Of a DNA stretch of 64,000 bases, positions 28,296-37,601 are shown piece by piece. The stretch spans positions 2,460,001-2,524,000 of the forward strand of contig NZ_CP045403.1 in the NCBI RefSeq assembly GCF_009363695.1, in the 5' to 3' direction. The first letter of the stretch is position 1. The number at the start of each line of letters is the position of its first letter. The notes below the pieces were generated by a model. That model was given only the letters and a program-made list of their open reading frames with translations. It did not search any database and was not told the DNA's origin. The stretch is from Bacillus sp. THAF10. GTDB lineage: Bacteria > Bacillota > Bacilli > Bacillales > Bacillaceae_I. A program made the translations under genes and the position numbers.

Positions 28296-28748
28296 TTATT
28301 CTGATGTTATTAAGCCGTATCTGCTTCTTTTACCCATCCACGAACTTACATCACGCCACTTAAGGTACTTTGAAGAAATCCAACTATTTTCACTTTGAAA
28401 AAACTTATCTGGCTCCCAATCATCATCAGCAGCCCAATAAAAAAGACCTTCGTGTAATATTAGTTTCGCTTCATAAATGATTGAATCATCGTTTATCGGA
28501 CTGGGAACGATATGAAATTGAGTTACTCCTTCAAAAAGAAGTTCAATTGCTGAAGGATTATCACACTGTCTTTGGAATAGAATTCGGACATTAGTATCAA
28601 GATCTGTTGACATGTCCATTGATAAATACTCATCTACATAGCTCTCAGTCGACATATATAATTCCTTTAAGCAACTATCATGGAATCTCCCGAATGTATC
28701 TAATAAATACTCAATATCATTCCTATTTTTAAGTTCTTTCCATTCCAA
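28296..28748 (-). CDS. Hypothetical protein, possibly immunity-type
   Basis: 150 residues from a TTG at 28748 (AAGGGTGA upstream; a GTG three codons earlier is possible). Soluble and acidic. Contains FGRFHDSCLKEL, then NVRILFQRQ, IELLFEGVTQFHIVPSP, and a C-terminal KSRYG. I have the impression of a widespread Bacillus protein seen near toxin-immunity regions but cannot name a family. Confidence 0.55.
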   Translation of the reverse strand: MEWKELKNRNDIEYLLDTFGRFHDSCLKELYMSTESYVDEYLSMDMSTDLDTNVRILFQRQCDNPSAIELLFEGVTQFHIVPSPINDDSIIYEAKLILHEGLFYWAADDDWEPDKFFQSENSWISSKYLKWRDVSSWMGKRSRYGLITSE

Positions 28749-28811
28749 GGTTATCACCCTTATCGACTTATTTCTTCTTCCATTAGAACTGCCCTAGTTC
28801 AATAAAATTTT

Positions 28812-29423
28812 CTAATCTTCAAATTCAGAGATAATAAAATCAGTTGTAGGTGGTAATTTTTTTGAGATATTCGCTATTGTTGAAAATTGACTATCATTTG
28901 TTATTACAACAACATTTATTCCATCAAAACCAACCCAAAATACACCGTCATTTTCATGGAGAGTAACTATAGGAGTATTTATTTTTTTCATTCGAAAAAG
29001 GGTTTTAAAATCTCTTTCGCCAAAACTAAAGACATCCTTTTTTAACGACCATAAAGCCAAATTATTCATACTTCCATTGCCATATGCGTATGGGAAAATA
29101 ACTCTAAACTGTTTATAATTTTGAATGATTGCTTTATAATAATATTCTTTTTCGATTTTAGTTTTTTCAAACTCGATAGTATTAGTTTTGCATTCTTGTT
29201 CAAATTCTTCTTGTCCGAAATCAAATACTTCAACAAGGGCATATATAGGAAATTGATTGATTTCATTCATCCAATTAGAAACAAATTCAAGTGGATCAAC
29301 ATCATTAAATGTAACATCAACGATATACTCTTTTTTGCCATCAACTGCAAAAGGGAAATAACCCCCGGCATCAGGAATGTCAGAAATCCATTTATGAGGC
29401 ATAAATCCTATTTCTAAGTTCAA
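28812..29423 (-). CDS. Hypothetical protein
   Basis: 203 residues, TTG start at 29423 with AAAGGAGAATGATGA upstream. Soluble, acidic; begins MNLEIGFMPHKWISDIPDAGG. No family recognised. Ends 64 nt before the start of the next minus-strand gene, likely cotranscribed with it. Confidence 0.55.
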   Translation of the reverse strand: MNLEIGFMPHKWISDIPDAGGYFPFAVDGKKEYIVDVTFNDVDPLEFVSNWMNEINQFPIYALVEVFDFGQEEFEQECKTNTIEFEKTKIEKEYYYKAIIQNYKQFRVIFPYAYGNGSMNNLALWSLKKDVFSFGERDFKTLFRMKKINTPIVTLHENDGVFWVGFDGINVVVITNDSQFSTIANISKKLPPTTDFIISEFED

Positions 29424-29649
29424 TCATCATTCTCCTTTACAAAAAACTTCATTTAAATTCCATGTGTTCGTTAGTTCTACGTTCAGAATTCTTTCTAACG
29501 CAGCCTTTACCGACATAACATTCTAATTCTAGGTAAAGCGCTCATTCCCTTTTTCAGAGCAAAAAATAGCACGAAACTAAAAAGACTGCTTTATCAATAA
29601 GCTCACCCGTGTATTCTTAAACCTTTTCCAAGGTTTAAGGAGGGTCATC

Positions 29650-29736
29650 ATGCAAAGAATAAAAGTTACTTACTGGTACAAGCTAGATATAAACCGTGTA
29701 AAAGAGGTCAATAAATGGGCTATCTCACTAAACTGA
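29650..29736 (+). CDS. Short upstream reading frame overlapping the gerA-type operon start
   Basis: 28 codons (begins MQRIKVTYWYK) with an ideal AAGGAGG seven bases before the ATG, better than the site of the GerA-type gene itself. Its stop (29734-29736) lies 20 bases inside the next gene in another frame, an arrangement typical of translational coupling. It may be a leader peptide or a chance frame; no homologue is known to me. Confidence 0.4.
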   Translation: MQRIKVTYWYKLDINRVKEVNKWAISLN

Positions 29737-31214
29737 AGCAGATGATATTGACAGAGGATCCCTCACAATCAACTAAATATCCCCATTATCATGAATCTTC
29801 TATCGTTGAAGACGAGTTGGATTTCGCTCACATTCATCATCAATTTGAAAATTGTGAGGATCTACATCACCGTGTTTTCAAAGAGCTTGACGTTGAATTC
29901 ATCTATTTCAAGGAGCTAATAGATAAGCTTACGTTAAAAGAGGAATTATTGGATTGGTTGAATGTATGCGACATAAATGAAGTTCAACGACATATTGATT
30001 CGTCGGAGCTTGAAGAAGTCACGACCAATAAAGAAGCCGTTGTCGATGTATTGAATGGGAATATTGTTCTATCTTTTCAAGATAAAGTGTATCGGTTAAA
30101 GGCAGAGGGTGGGGATAACCGAGGCATAGAAGAGTCAGAGACGGAATCCATTATTCTTGGACCTCATGAAGCATTTATTGAATCCATGAACACAAACCTT
30201 GCCTTAATCCGAAAGAGGGTGAGAAGTTCTCATCTAAAAGCGGAAACATTAAGCGTGGGAGAGATAACCAAGACAAACGTTACGTTAATGTACATAGAAG
30301 ACATCGCTCCTTGTGGAGAAATAGACACGCTGAAAGAAAGAATTGAAAACATCGAATATAGTGGAATTCTTGATACCAACATGCTGACGCAATTTATTGA
30401 TGACAAGCCTCTCTCCCCTTTTCCGCAATTTTACACAACAGAAAGACCAGACGTGGTGGCATCAAAATTAATCGCTGGAAAAATTGTTGGGCTTGTTGAT
30501 GGAAGTCCCCATGTTTTATGTGCGCCTGTAAGTTTTTTTGATTTTTTTCAGTCAGTGGATGATTATAGTCAGCGCTGGGTTACCGGGACCTTTGTCCGGT
30601 TGCTAAGATTTTTTGCACTCATCATTACGGTTGCTTTAACTGGAGTATATGTTTCCGTTACTACGTTCCATTATGAAATGATCCCTCAGGAGCTGTTACC
30701 AAGCTTAATTGAGTCAAGGAGCAGGGTGCCTTTCCCTCCACTTATTGAAGCAATATTTTTGGAGTTGGTCATTGAGCTGTTAAGGGAAGCGGGTGCGAGG
30801 CTACCAACCAAAATTGGGCAGACAATCGGGATTGTTGGAGGAATAGTCATTGGACAGGCTGCTGTGGAAGCGGGAATTACGAGTAACATTTTAATTATTG
30901 CGGTCGCTGTCTCGGCAATCTCCTCCTTTGTTATTCCAAGCTATGTGATGAGCGCATCCATCCGGATTGTACGTTTTGCTTTTATCCTTCTAGCTGGTTT
31001 TTTGGGGAATATGGGACTTGTTTTTGGTTTAGGTCTGCTCGTGATACATTTATCCAAGCTCACCTCTATTAATGCTCCCTACTTTATCCCGTTCTCTCCG
31101 ACCTTTTTCAGGGACTGGCTGGACACTATTATTCGAGCGCCATACATGTTCATTAAAGAACGTCCAACACAAGTGAGAACCTACAATAAAACAGTTAATA
31201 AGATGAAAAAATAG
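29715..31214 (+). CDS. gerKA: Spore germination protein, GerA family A subunit
   Basis: 499 residues. A subunit of a spore germinant receptor in the inner spore membrane. A soluble N-terminal domain (to about 285) contains the family stretch SGILDTNMLTQFIDD and SPFPQFYTTERPDVVASKL, and is followed by five to six membrane helices, with the ERPTQVRTYNK tail after the last. AAAGAGGT precedes the ATG. It opens the ABC-type gerA operon; which germinant it senses cannot be told, so the symbol is only a family label. Confidence 0.93.
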   Translation: MGYLTKLKQMILTEDPSQSTKYPHYHESSIVEDELDFAHIHHQFENCEDLHHRVFKELDVEFIYFKELIDKLTLKEELLDWLNVCDINEVQRHIDSSELEEVTTNKEAVVDVLNGNIVLSFQDKVYRLKAEGGDNRGIEESETESIILGPHEAFIESMNTNLALIRKRVRSSHLKAETLSVGEITKTNVTLMYIEDIAPCGEIDTLKERIENIEYSGILDTNMLTQFIDDKPLSPFPQFYTTERPDVVASKLIAGKIVGLVDGSPHVLCAPVSFFDFFQSVDDYSQRWVTGTFVRLLRFFALIITVALTGVYVSVTTFHYEMIPQELLPSLIESRSRVPFPPLIEAIFLELVIELLREAGARLPTKIGQTIGIVGGIVIGQAAVEAGITSNILIIAVAVSAISSFVIPSYVMSASIRIVRFAFILLAGFLGNMGLVFGLGLLVIHLSKLTSINAPYFIPFSPTFFRDWLDTIIRAPYMFIKERPTQVRTYNKTVNKMKK

Positions 31215-31224
31215 GAGATTTCAA

Positions 31225-32301
31225 ATGAAGGAAAAGCTGCATCCCTTTCAAATTGCCATACTCATTTATATGATCCAATCCGGAGTAACTTTATTCAGTG
31301 TCCCAAGGCTTGCGGCCGAGGCCTTCGGAACAAATGGTTGGCTAGGCATACTTCCTATTTCTTTGATAGTAACCATCATCATTCTAGTAATTGGACTGAT
31401 TTTTAAATGGGGAAAGGGTCAATCCATTTTCACTATACTTGAGGGAGTTGTACCAAGGTGGATACTCACCCCCTTGTATCTATTGATAGCATGTAATTTC
31501 ACCATTCTTGCAATCCTGGTAACGAAGAAATACATATTATTATTGAAAATGTTATTTTTCCAGGATACCCCTTCCCTCGTTTTTATTTTCATGTTTTTCA
31601 TTTTGAGCTATCTGCTGTTATCAGGCGATATTTATCAAATAGGAAAGGCAACGGTCATTCTGTTTTTCTTTACCATATGGACCATGCTTTTATTAACCGC
31701 CCATTTAACAGAGTTCAGCTTTGTTCGTATGACTTCTTTCTTCTTTCAAGGGGACAAAGATCTTCTAAAAGGCGGGCTGAATATTTTCTCTGCTTTTCTT
31801 GGTTTTGAATTGAGTCTTTTCCTCTTTCCTTATGTTGAAAAGCCATATACGAAAGCCTTATTAATTGGCAATGGTATAACCACCTTCATCTATTTGTCAG
31901 TCAGCTTTGTTTGCTTTGGCTTCTTTAGCTTTGAATATATTGTAAAAGACTTATACCCTGTCATAACATTAATTGAATATGTAAAATTCCCTTTTATTGA
32001 ACGAGTGGAAAACCTAATCTTTTCACTTTTTGCATTAAAAGTTCTGATTACGGTCGTCATGTATCTGTGGGCAGGGAAAGAATTGATACAACATTCATTT
32101 CCAAGATTAAAACCTAATTTTATCGTCCTTTCTATGCTTACATTTGGATACTTAGTGTCCTATATACCAAAGGTCATTCGCGAGGTAGATCAGTGGTTAT
32201 TATGGTTTACCTATATTGAAACAGGTGTCGTTTTTTTCCTGCCCATCTTGCTGCTCTTCCTATTAGCCGTTAACAAGCTACTCAGAAAAGGAATGGTGTA
32301 A
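31225..32301 (+). CDS. gerKB: Spore germination protein, GerA family B subunit (APC-type)
   Basis: 358 residues with ten membrane helices. It belongs to the amino-acid-transporter-like B subunits of germinant receptors, thought to contain the germinant-binding pocket. The N-terminus LHPFQIAILIYMIQSGVTLF is typical. TAGGAG precedes the ATG, ten bases after the A subunit stop. The stop TAA is directly followed by the ATG of the C subunit. Confidence 0.93.
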   Translation: MKEKLHPFQIAILIYMIQSGVTLFSVPRLAAEAFGTNGWLGILPISLIVTIIILVIGLIFKWGKGQSIFTILEGVVPRWILTPLYLLIACNFTILAILVTKKYILLLKMLFFQDTPSLVFIFMFFILSYLLLSGDIYQIGKATVILFFFTIWTMLLLTAHLTEFSFVRMTSFFFQGDKDLLKGGLNIFSAFLGFELSLFLFPYVEKPYTKALLIGNGITTFIYLSVSFVCFGFFSFEYIVKDLYPVITLIEYVKFPFIERVENLIFSLFALKVLITVVMYLWAGKELIQHSFPRLKPNFIVLSMLTFGYLVSYIPKVIREVDQWLLWFTYIETGVVFFLPILLLFLLAVNKLLRKGMV

Positions 32302-33417
32302 ATGTTAAAGCCTAAACTATTCGTATGTATCTTCACTTTTCTTCTCTTAACAGGCTGCGAAAAACACATTATTGATAAATTAGGGATGTTTGATGCGGTT
32401 GGATATGATTTGTCAGAGGATAGGGAAAAACCGTTTACAGTCACCGTCAATTTTCCAAGTGTTACAAAACAAGGCGAATTTCAACACAAGCTTCTTTCTA
32501 CCGATGCAAAATCAAGTAAGGATTCCCGAATTAAATTTAATCATATGTCTAATTTAAAGCTCGTTAGTGGACAAATCAGTCTAGCATTATTTGGAGAGGA
32601 AATGGCTCAGGCAGGGGTTAAAGAAATCCTAGATACGTTTATGCGAGACCCTAGCCTTGGACCACGTGTATTTTTTGCTGTATCAGAAGGAAGAGCGAAG
32701 GATTTGTTGATGTTTCAGCCTAAAGAGGGAACAAATAGCTCCCTCTATTTGCGAACATTTGTAGAAAAATTGAACGCTCAAAATGATAGGATAAATTATA
32801 ATACCTATCAGTTTATTAGAGATTTCTACGATGATGGGATCGATCCTATTCTGCCTTACTTTAAAATAAGCGACCAAAATATCAGCATAGATGGCTACGC
32901 GGTGTTTAAGGATGATAAATATATCCACCATCTCCCTTCTCATCAGTCCGCCATATTATTTGCGTTGAGAGATGATACTCCAAAAGGTACGCTTAGTATT
33001 GAAATTCTAAAGTCCGAAGATAAACAAGGGGTTTTTCCCGAACAGTTAATGTTTAATTACCGAAAAACCAAACAGAAAATGGATGTGCACAACAAAAAAA
33101 ATGGCCCCCTATCTGTTGATATTCAAATTGAAATGGAAGGAAGTGTGCTGGAATATACCGGTGAGAAGAAGCTGGACTCAGCCAAAATTCAAAAGGAGCT
33201 AGAAAAAAAGATTAATGAAAAACTGATTAAACAATCCAACGATTTAATCAATTTGACAAAAGAACTACAAGTCGATCCTATTGGAATTGGCAGTCATGTA
33301 CGTAATTCCATGTCTTATCAGAAGTGGAAAGAGAAGAGTTGGGAAGAAGTCTATCCAAACGTAGAAGTTAATGTCTCTATTGAAATGAATTTCATGGATA
33401 TTGGTCAGGCAAAATAA
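32302..33417 (+). CDS. gerKC: Spore germination lipoprotein, GerA family C subunit
   Basis: 371 residues. Signal peptide with lipobox LTGC (residues 16-19), so it is lipid-anchored on the outer face of the inner spore membrane. The rest matches the Ger(x)C family: an N-terminal domain with DAVGYDLSED, and a C-terminal domain ending in WEEVYPNVEVNVSIEMNF. Completes the germinant receptor together with the two upstream subunits. Confidence 0.93.
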   Translation: MLKPKLFVCIFTFLLLTGCEKHIIDKLGMFDAVGYDLSEDREKPFTVTVNFPSVTKQGEFQHKLLSTDAKSSKDSRIKFNHMSNLKLVSGQISLALFGEEMAQAGVKEILDTFMRDPSLGPRVFFAVSEGRAKDLLMFQPKEGTNSSLYLRTFVEKLNAQNDRINYNTYQFIRDFYDDGIDPILPYFKISDQNISIDGYAVFKDDKYIHHLPSHQSAILFALRDDTPKGTLSIEILKSEDKQGVFPEQLMFNYRKTKQKMDVHNKKNGPLSVDIQIEMEGSVLEYTGEKKLDSAKIQKELEKKINEKLIKQSNDLINLTKELQVDPIGIGSHVRNSMSYQKWKEKSWEEVYPNVEVNVSIEMNFMDIGQAK

Positions 33418-33612
33418 TTCTCCTGTAATATAGATGGGAAGGTGGTCAAAGCCACTCTTCCCCTTTTTAAACATCTACATTAACCGACTGTATCGTAAGG
33501 CATACAAGGTTTCATTGTTAGGACCTAGAAGCAACCAACTCATGTTAGGTTCGCTCCCCTATGTATGATGGAGAGTTCACCTGAATACTATATTCCATGG
33601 AGGTGACATCAC

Positions 33613-35586
33613 ATGGAGCAAAACCATAACAAGAGAATGGAGGCGGAATTTACCCCTTTTCGCAAGGACGCTACAAAGAAAACGCAAATGATAAACCAAT
33701 TAATAAAAGAGAACCTGCCATTGGAAAGACTTAAGATTGAACAGGAGTGGGCTACGAATAATGTGCTAAAAAGCGTCTCTCTCCCCGTTATCAAAGCAGA
33801 TGACTCGCTTTTTCCTGTTTGGGATTTAAAACGCTATGAATTCCTATTGGATGACAAACTACCTTTTTCCATTAATCCAAAACTATGGCATCAGGGCAAA
33901 CTAAATTTAAAGGCCGGTCTTTTTCAAGTGACAGAAAACATATACCAGGTCAGAGGATTTGATCTTGCTAACTTGAGTATTATCCGTGGAAAGACAGGCT
34001 GGATCGTGATCGACTGTCTCACAAGCAGAGAAACCGCAGAAGCAGCTTTCCAATTAATAGACAGCTATTTTGGCAAGTTCCCCGTTAGTGCAATCATCTT
34101 TTCGCATTCCCATGTCGATCATTATGGTGGTGTTGATGGAGTACTTAATAGCGGAACGACGGATGATGTGAAAATTTATGCACCAAGCGGATTTTTAAGT
34201 GCAGCCCTGGAAGAGAATGTGACCGCAGGTGTAGCCATGTCGCGGAGAGGGTTTTACATGTATGGTGAGGTGCTGCCTCGCGATGAAAAAGGGCAAGTAG
34301 ACAGTGGTATTGGAAAGTATGTATCGACTGGTGTTGTGACATTAATTAATTCTGCTGAAGAAATTTCACCTTCCAGTGACGAATCCTTTGTCGAGAAGGT
34401 CATTGATGGTGTAAGAATGCAATTCCAAATCACCCCAGATACAGAAGCTCCGGCTGAAATGAATATGTTTATTCCTGAAGAAAAAAGCCTTTGTATTGCA
34501 GAGAACTGTACAGCATCACTTCATAATATCTATACATTACGCGGAGCTGAAGTGAGGGATCCAGTCGCCTGGGCCAAGTATATCCAACAGGCCATTGAGA
34601 TATTTGGCGAACATTTAACCTCTGTATTTGAAGTGCATAATTGGCCAAGGCACGGAAGAGAATACTGCATCGATTATATGGAAAAACAGCGTGACATGTA
34701 CCAATATATCAATGATCAGACACTAAGGTTAATCAATCAAGGGTACACAATTGATCAAGTTGGAAGAATGGTACACTTTCCTGACAGTTTAAAAGACGAG
34801 TGGTTTAATGGTTCTTTTTATGGGACTGTCAACCATAATTCTAAAGCGGTGTACCAAAAATATATGGGATGGTATAACGGAAACCCTGTTGACTTAAACA
34901 AGCTTCTCCCGGAAGAGTCATCCAAAAAATATGTGAATTATATGGGAGGAGAAGATGAAGTAATTAAAAAAGCAAAAGAATGTTTTAGAGAAGGTGATTA
35001 CCAATGGGTCGCTGAAGTCACCAAACACGTGATCTTTGCAAATCCTTCCAATAAGAAAGCCAAATACCTTTGTGCGGATGCACTTGAGCAGCTTGGCTAC
35101 ATCGCAGAATCCGGTCCATGGCGTAATGAGTACTTGATGGGTGCTCAAGAACTTCGTTACGGAATAATTCCAATACAACGCTCGACCATCACAACAGAAG
35201 TCTTGGATATCATGACACTTGAACAAGTATTGAACATGTTGAGTATCCGAATAAACGGATTGATCGCTGGGGAGTATGACTTCAAATTGAATTTCATTAT
35301 TCCAGATCGGAAAGAAAGAGCCTTAACAGAAATCAAACGAGGAATCTTTCGTTATTTATCGGATGAATTAATAGAGGATCAAGTTATGGTCATCATGAGT
35401 AAAGAAACCTTATATGAGTTAGCCACTTCAAACAATCGACCCTCTCCTTCTTCCATTATAGTGAAAGGAGATATCCAAAAATGGCATCAATTTTTATGGG
35501 CTCTTGATCAAATAGACACAGACTTCCCTATTATGACGCCATTCAGTAAAAAAGAACCACTGATTTTTAAACATAAAAAGAAATAG
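33613..35586 (+). CDS. Alkyl/aryl-sulfatase-like metallo-beta-lactamase-fold hydrolase
   Basis: 657 residues, as for SdsA1/YjcS-type sulfatases. These cleave alkyl sulfate esters to alcohol and sulfate using two zincs. The motif SHSHVDHYGGVDG (near 163-175) gives the first zinc set; AENCTASLHN near 295 contributes the conserved Glu and His; HNWPRHG near 347 supplies another. A dimerisation domain follows and an SCP2-like C-terminal domain covers about 535-655. No signal peptide is seen, unlike the secreted enzymes. GGAGGTGA precedes the ATG. Its place next to the ger operon may be coincidental. Confidence 0.88.
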   Translation: MEQNHNKRMEAEFTPFRKDATKKTQMINQLIKENLPLERLKIEQEWATNNVLKSVSLPVIKADDSLFPVWDLKRYEFLLDDKLPFSINPKLWHQGKLNLKAGLFQVTENIYQVRGFDLANLSIIRGKTGWIVIDCLTSRETAEAAFQLIDSYFGKFPVSAIIFSHSHVDHYGGVDGVLNSGTTDDVKIYAPSGFLSAALEENVTAGVAMSRRGFYMYGEVLPRDEKGQVDSGIGKYVSTGVVTLINSAEEISPSSDESFVEKVIDGVRMQFQITPDTEAPAEMNMFIPEEKSLCIAENCTASLHNIYTLRGAEVRDPVAWAKYIQQAIEIFGEHLTSVFEVHNWPRHGREYCIDYMEKQRDMYQYINDQTLRLINQGYTIDQVGRMVHFPDSLKDEWFNGSFYGTVNHNSKAVYQKYMGWYNGNPVDLNKLLPEESSKKYVNYMGGEDEVIKKAKECFREGDYQWVAEVTKHVIFANPSNKKAKYLCADALEQLGYIAESGPWRNEYLMGAQELRYGIIPIQRSTITTEVLDIMTLEQVLNMLSIRINGLIAGEYDFKLNFIIPDRKERALTEIKRGIFRYLSDELIEDQVMVIMSKETLYELATSNNRPSPSSIIVKGDIQKWHQFLWALDQIDTDFPIMTPFSKKEPLIFKHKKK

Positions 35587-35688
35587 TAGCGTGATCCTTA
35601 TTTTTTCATGAGCCTAAATACAGATCATCTCATCTCTCAAAACAATTATTTCATTTAAGAAATAACCTTTAAAATGTCTTAGTAGGAT

Positions 35689-35726
35689 AAGGTTAACCAG
35701 TAATCTATATATTTCTGGTTAACCTT
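35689..35726 (+). terminator. Intrinsic terminator of the sulfatase-like gene
   Basis: Stem AAGGTTAACCAG / CTGGTTAACCTT followed by six T, about 100 nt past the stop codon. Confidence 0.85.
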
Positions 35727-35780
35727 TTTTATATGATTTTATTATAATGATTAGACTTCCCACTACGTTTTCCTAGGAAA

Positions 35781-36449
35781 CTAACTATTAACTCGTTTGT
35801 TTACTTCAATCGTAATGAACTCCGGCAAATAATTGGGAGTACATCCTTTTGATACCATTTCATCTTTGTAAAGACCCGTTTTCTCGCCAAGTTTAATACA
35901 ACGATCTCGATACTTTTCATCATGCACGCCTATCCAGCCTGCGGTGAAATTCATAGCCCATTGAACTTCCGGTTCTTCCTGCGTGATATTAGCTTCAATT
36001 GCAGTTAGTAAGTCTGCGGTGTTTTCAGGCGGAGTCTGTCCTGTCCATCTTAATCGCCCTTGAAAATACCAGAAAGTCCGCCGTTGAAGAGCAGAAGGAC
36101 TATTCTCCCATGATTCCATTAACGCAATGTTCTTCTTGTCTTTCGTGAGCTGATTAGCCATTAACCAATCCATTAATTTGTTTCGTTCATCCCAGGTGTG
36201 AGTCTGCATATCCCTATCAAGCTTATTTAGTACATCTTGAGAAAGAAGTTTTTTGTCCATAATTAAAATTGCCAATTGTTTGGGCAAAAACTCTCCGGAT
36301 GCCCAAAGCTCCATAGCTAATTCGTGATCTTTTTTAATTTCCTTCGCGATTTTTCGTAAGTCGCCTAGCTTAGTTTCACTATTGATCTGAGTGAGAATGT
36401 TTTCTGCTTTTGATGAGCGTTTTATTTCTGTGCTATTATTTTTATTCAT
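35781..36449 (-). CDS. DNA alkylation repair protein, AlkD-like
   Basis: 222 residues, all-helical with repeating HEAT-like units. Contains KLGDLRKIAKEIKKDHELA and the C-terminal GCTPNYLPEFI. AlkD relatives remove alkylated bases without base flipping; the full catalytic set (Trp/Asp/Arg) could not be checked residue by residue, so activity is inferred. AAGGAGTTG precedes the ATG at 36449. Confidence 0.8.
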   Translation of the reverse strand: MNKNNSTEIKRSSKAENILTQINSETKLGDLRKIAKEIKKDHELAMELWASGEFLPKQLAILIMDKKLLSQDVLNKLDRDMQTHTWDERNKLMDWLMANQLTKDKKNIALMESWENSPSALQRRTFWYFQGRLRWTGQTPPENTADLLTAIEANITQEEPEVQWAMNFTAGWIGVHDEKYRDRCIKLGEKTGLYKDEMVSKGCTPNYLPEFITIEVNKRVNS

Positions 36450-36537
36450 TTAACACAACTCCTTATTAAAGAAATGTTTCAACATTTGTCACTTTCGGGA
36501 TGTAACAGTAACTAGATTCGTTATACGTCATTCAGTT

Positions 36538-36915
36538 TTAACAAGAAGTGTCATCACCTGCACGCCACATATCAACGGTTTTATGGATAAATTGTTCCAG
36601 TCCTGTATCTTCAATCTTTATCGTTTTTTTAACGCGAATGCAGCCTTTTCCATAGCTATATCCCCTCAATAGCGTTTCTGCATTTCCTATCTTATCTATT
36701 GTACCTACATAGAGGCTGACATAATGTTTTTGCGCGTTTAACGCAAACACATAGTTGTCGTCTTTACCATAATTCAACATCTTATAGCGAATCACCTCTT
36801 CCATTTCTGGTGCATATGTAAAAATCATTTGTCGAATAACGAGAAGTTTCTCTTTTCGCCAATCGTCTTCAAGCATCTCTAAATATTCTTCAGCATTCTT
36901 AACATCATATTGCAT
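36538..36915 (-). CDS. DUF1801 (YdhG/iron-chaperone-like) protein
   Basis: 125 residues from the ATG at 36915 (GGAGGGAG upstream; 31 more codons are open upstream without a site). Contains APEMEEVIRYKMLNYGKDD, the typical DUF1801 helix-strand region, and LNAQKHYVSLYVG, then GYSYGKGCIRVKK. The family includes frataxin-like iron chaperones such as YdhG; function here is uncertain. Confidence 0.78.
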   Translation of the reverse strand: MQYDVKNAEEYLEMLEDDWRKEKLLVIRQMIFTYAPEMEEVIRYKMLNYGKDDNYVFALNAQKHYVSLYVGTIDKIGNAETLLRGYSYGKGCIRVKKTIKIEDTGLEQFIHKTVDMWRAGDDTSC

Positions 36916-37601
36916 GTTAAATCTCCCTCCTTCTATCATTTGTATATTCTTCATTGAATTCCCTATCATTAAGTGAATTTTCTCCATCATAACGCCATTT
37001 ATTAGCAATATCCTCAGCTTGTTTCAGAGTTATAATCTAAAACTTATAAGTCATAAATCTGTTCCTCTTGTCCTACTAAGCCTTCCTCTATAAAGATGAG
37101 ATAACTGCTCAGTATAATGAACATCTATATTTTAACATATTTTTCTAGTGATTTCTTTAAACTCCTACAACAACCCCTGCAATAATTATTTCTACCTGAT
37201 AGAGTGGAATGTGTTGTCATAGTAGATATAGAAACGAATACTCATTTAACAGTCGATATAACAACAAAAAACGCACTGAGAATTTCTTTTTGAAATACAG
37301 CGCGTTTTCCATTGATATTTACTTGTTTGCATCTCTTATAGATGATTATCTTGTATCTTCCCACCTGTAAACTTTCGGCATATGGAAGGCCATCATTACC
37401 TATACCCCCTGCTTACCTTGTAACGGTTGCGGCAGTGGGGGTTGAAGGCCACCTCCTATATCGAGAATAAGATATTACAACCAACTACGTATGAAAAGGA
37501 TTTAGAATTATAGTAGCAACAAGTATCACCAGGAAATCCAAGAAAGTTTTCTAATTTTGATGTGTTTTAAAAAAAACGATGTAAGACTGGAACAAAAATC
37601 T
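36916..37601. other. Long intergenic region with hairpin and dyad structure
   Basis: 686 bp without a convincing gene. It holds a long AT-rich part, a terminator-like hairpin at 37268-37308 (arms beginning AACGC and ending GCGTT around a GAAAT/ATTTC stem), and a GC-rich structured stretch around 37380-37460 with the inverted pair CCCCCTGC / GCAGTGGGGG and the direct repeat GAAGGCCA. Several short frames overlap there, none with a good start. It could hold a small RNA on the minus strand between lctP and the hairpin. Confidence 0.4.

Noticed and set aside
37370..37460. Cysteine-rich short frame (TPCLPCNGCGSGG) that looks like a modified-peptide precursor
   Set aside because: No start codon in frame and overlapping open frames in several directions; no modifying enzyme nearby.
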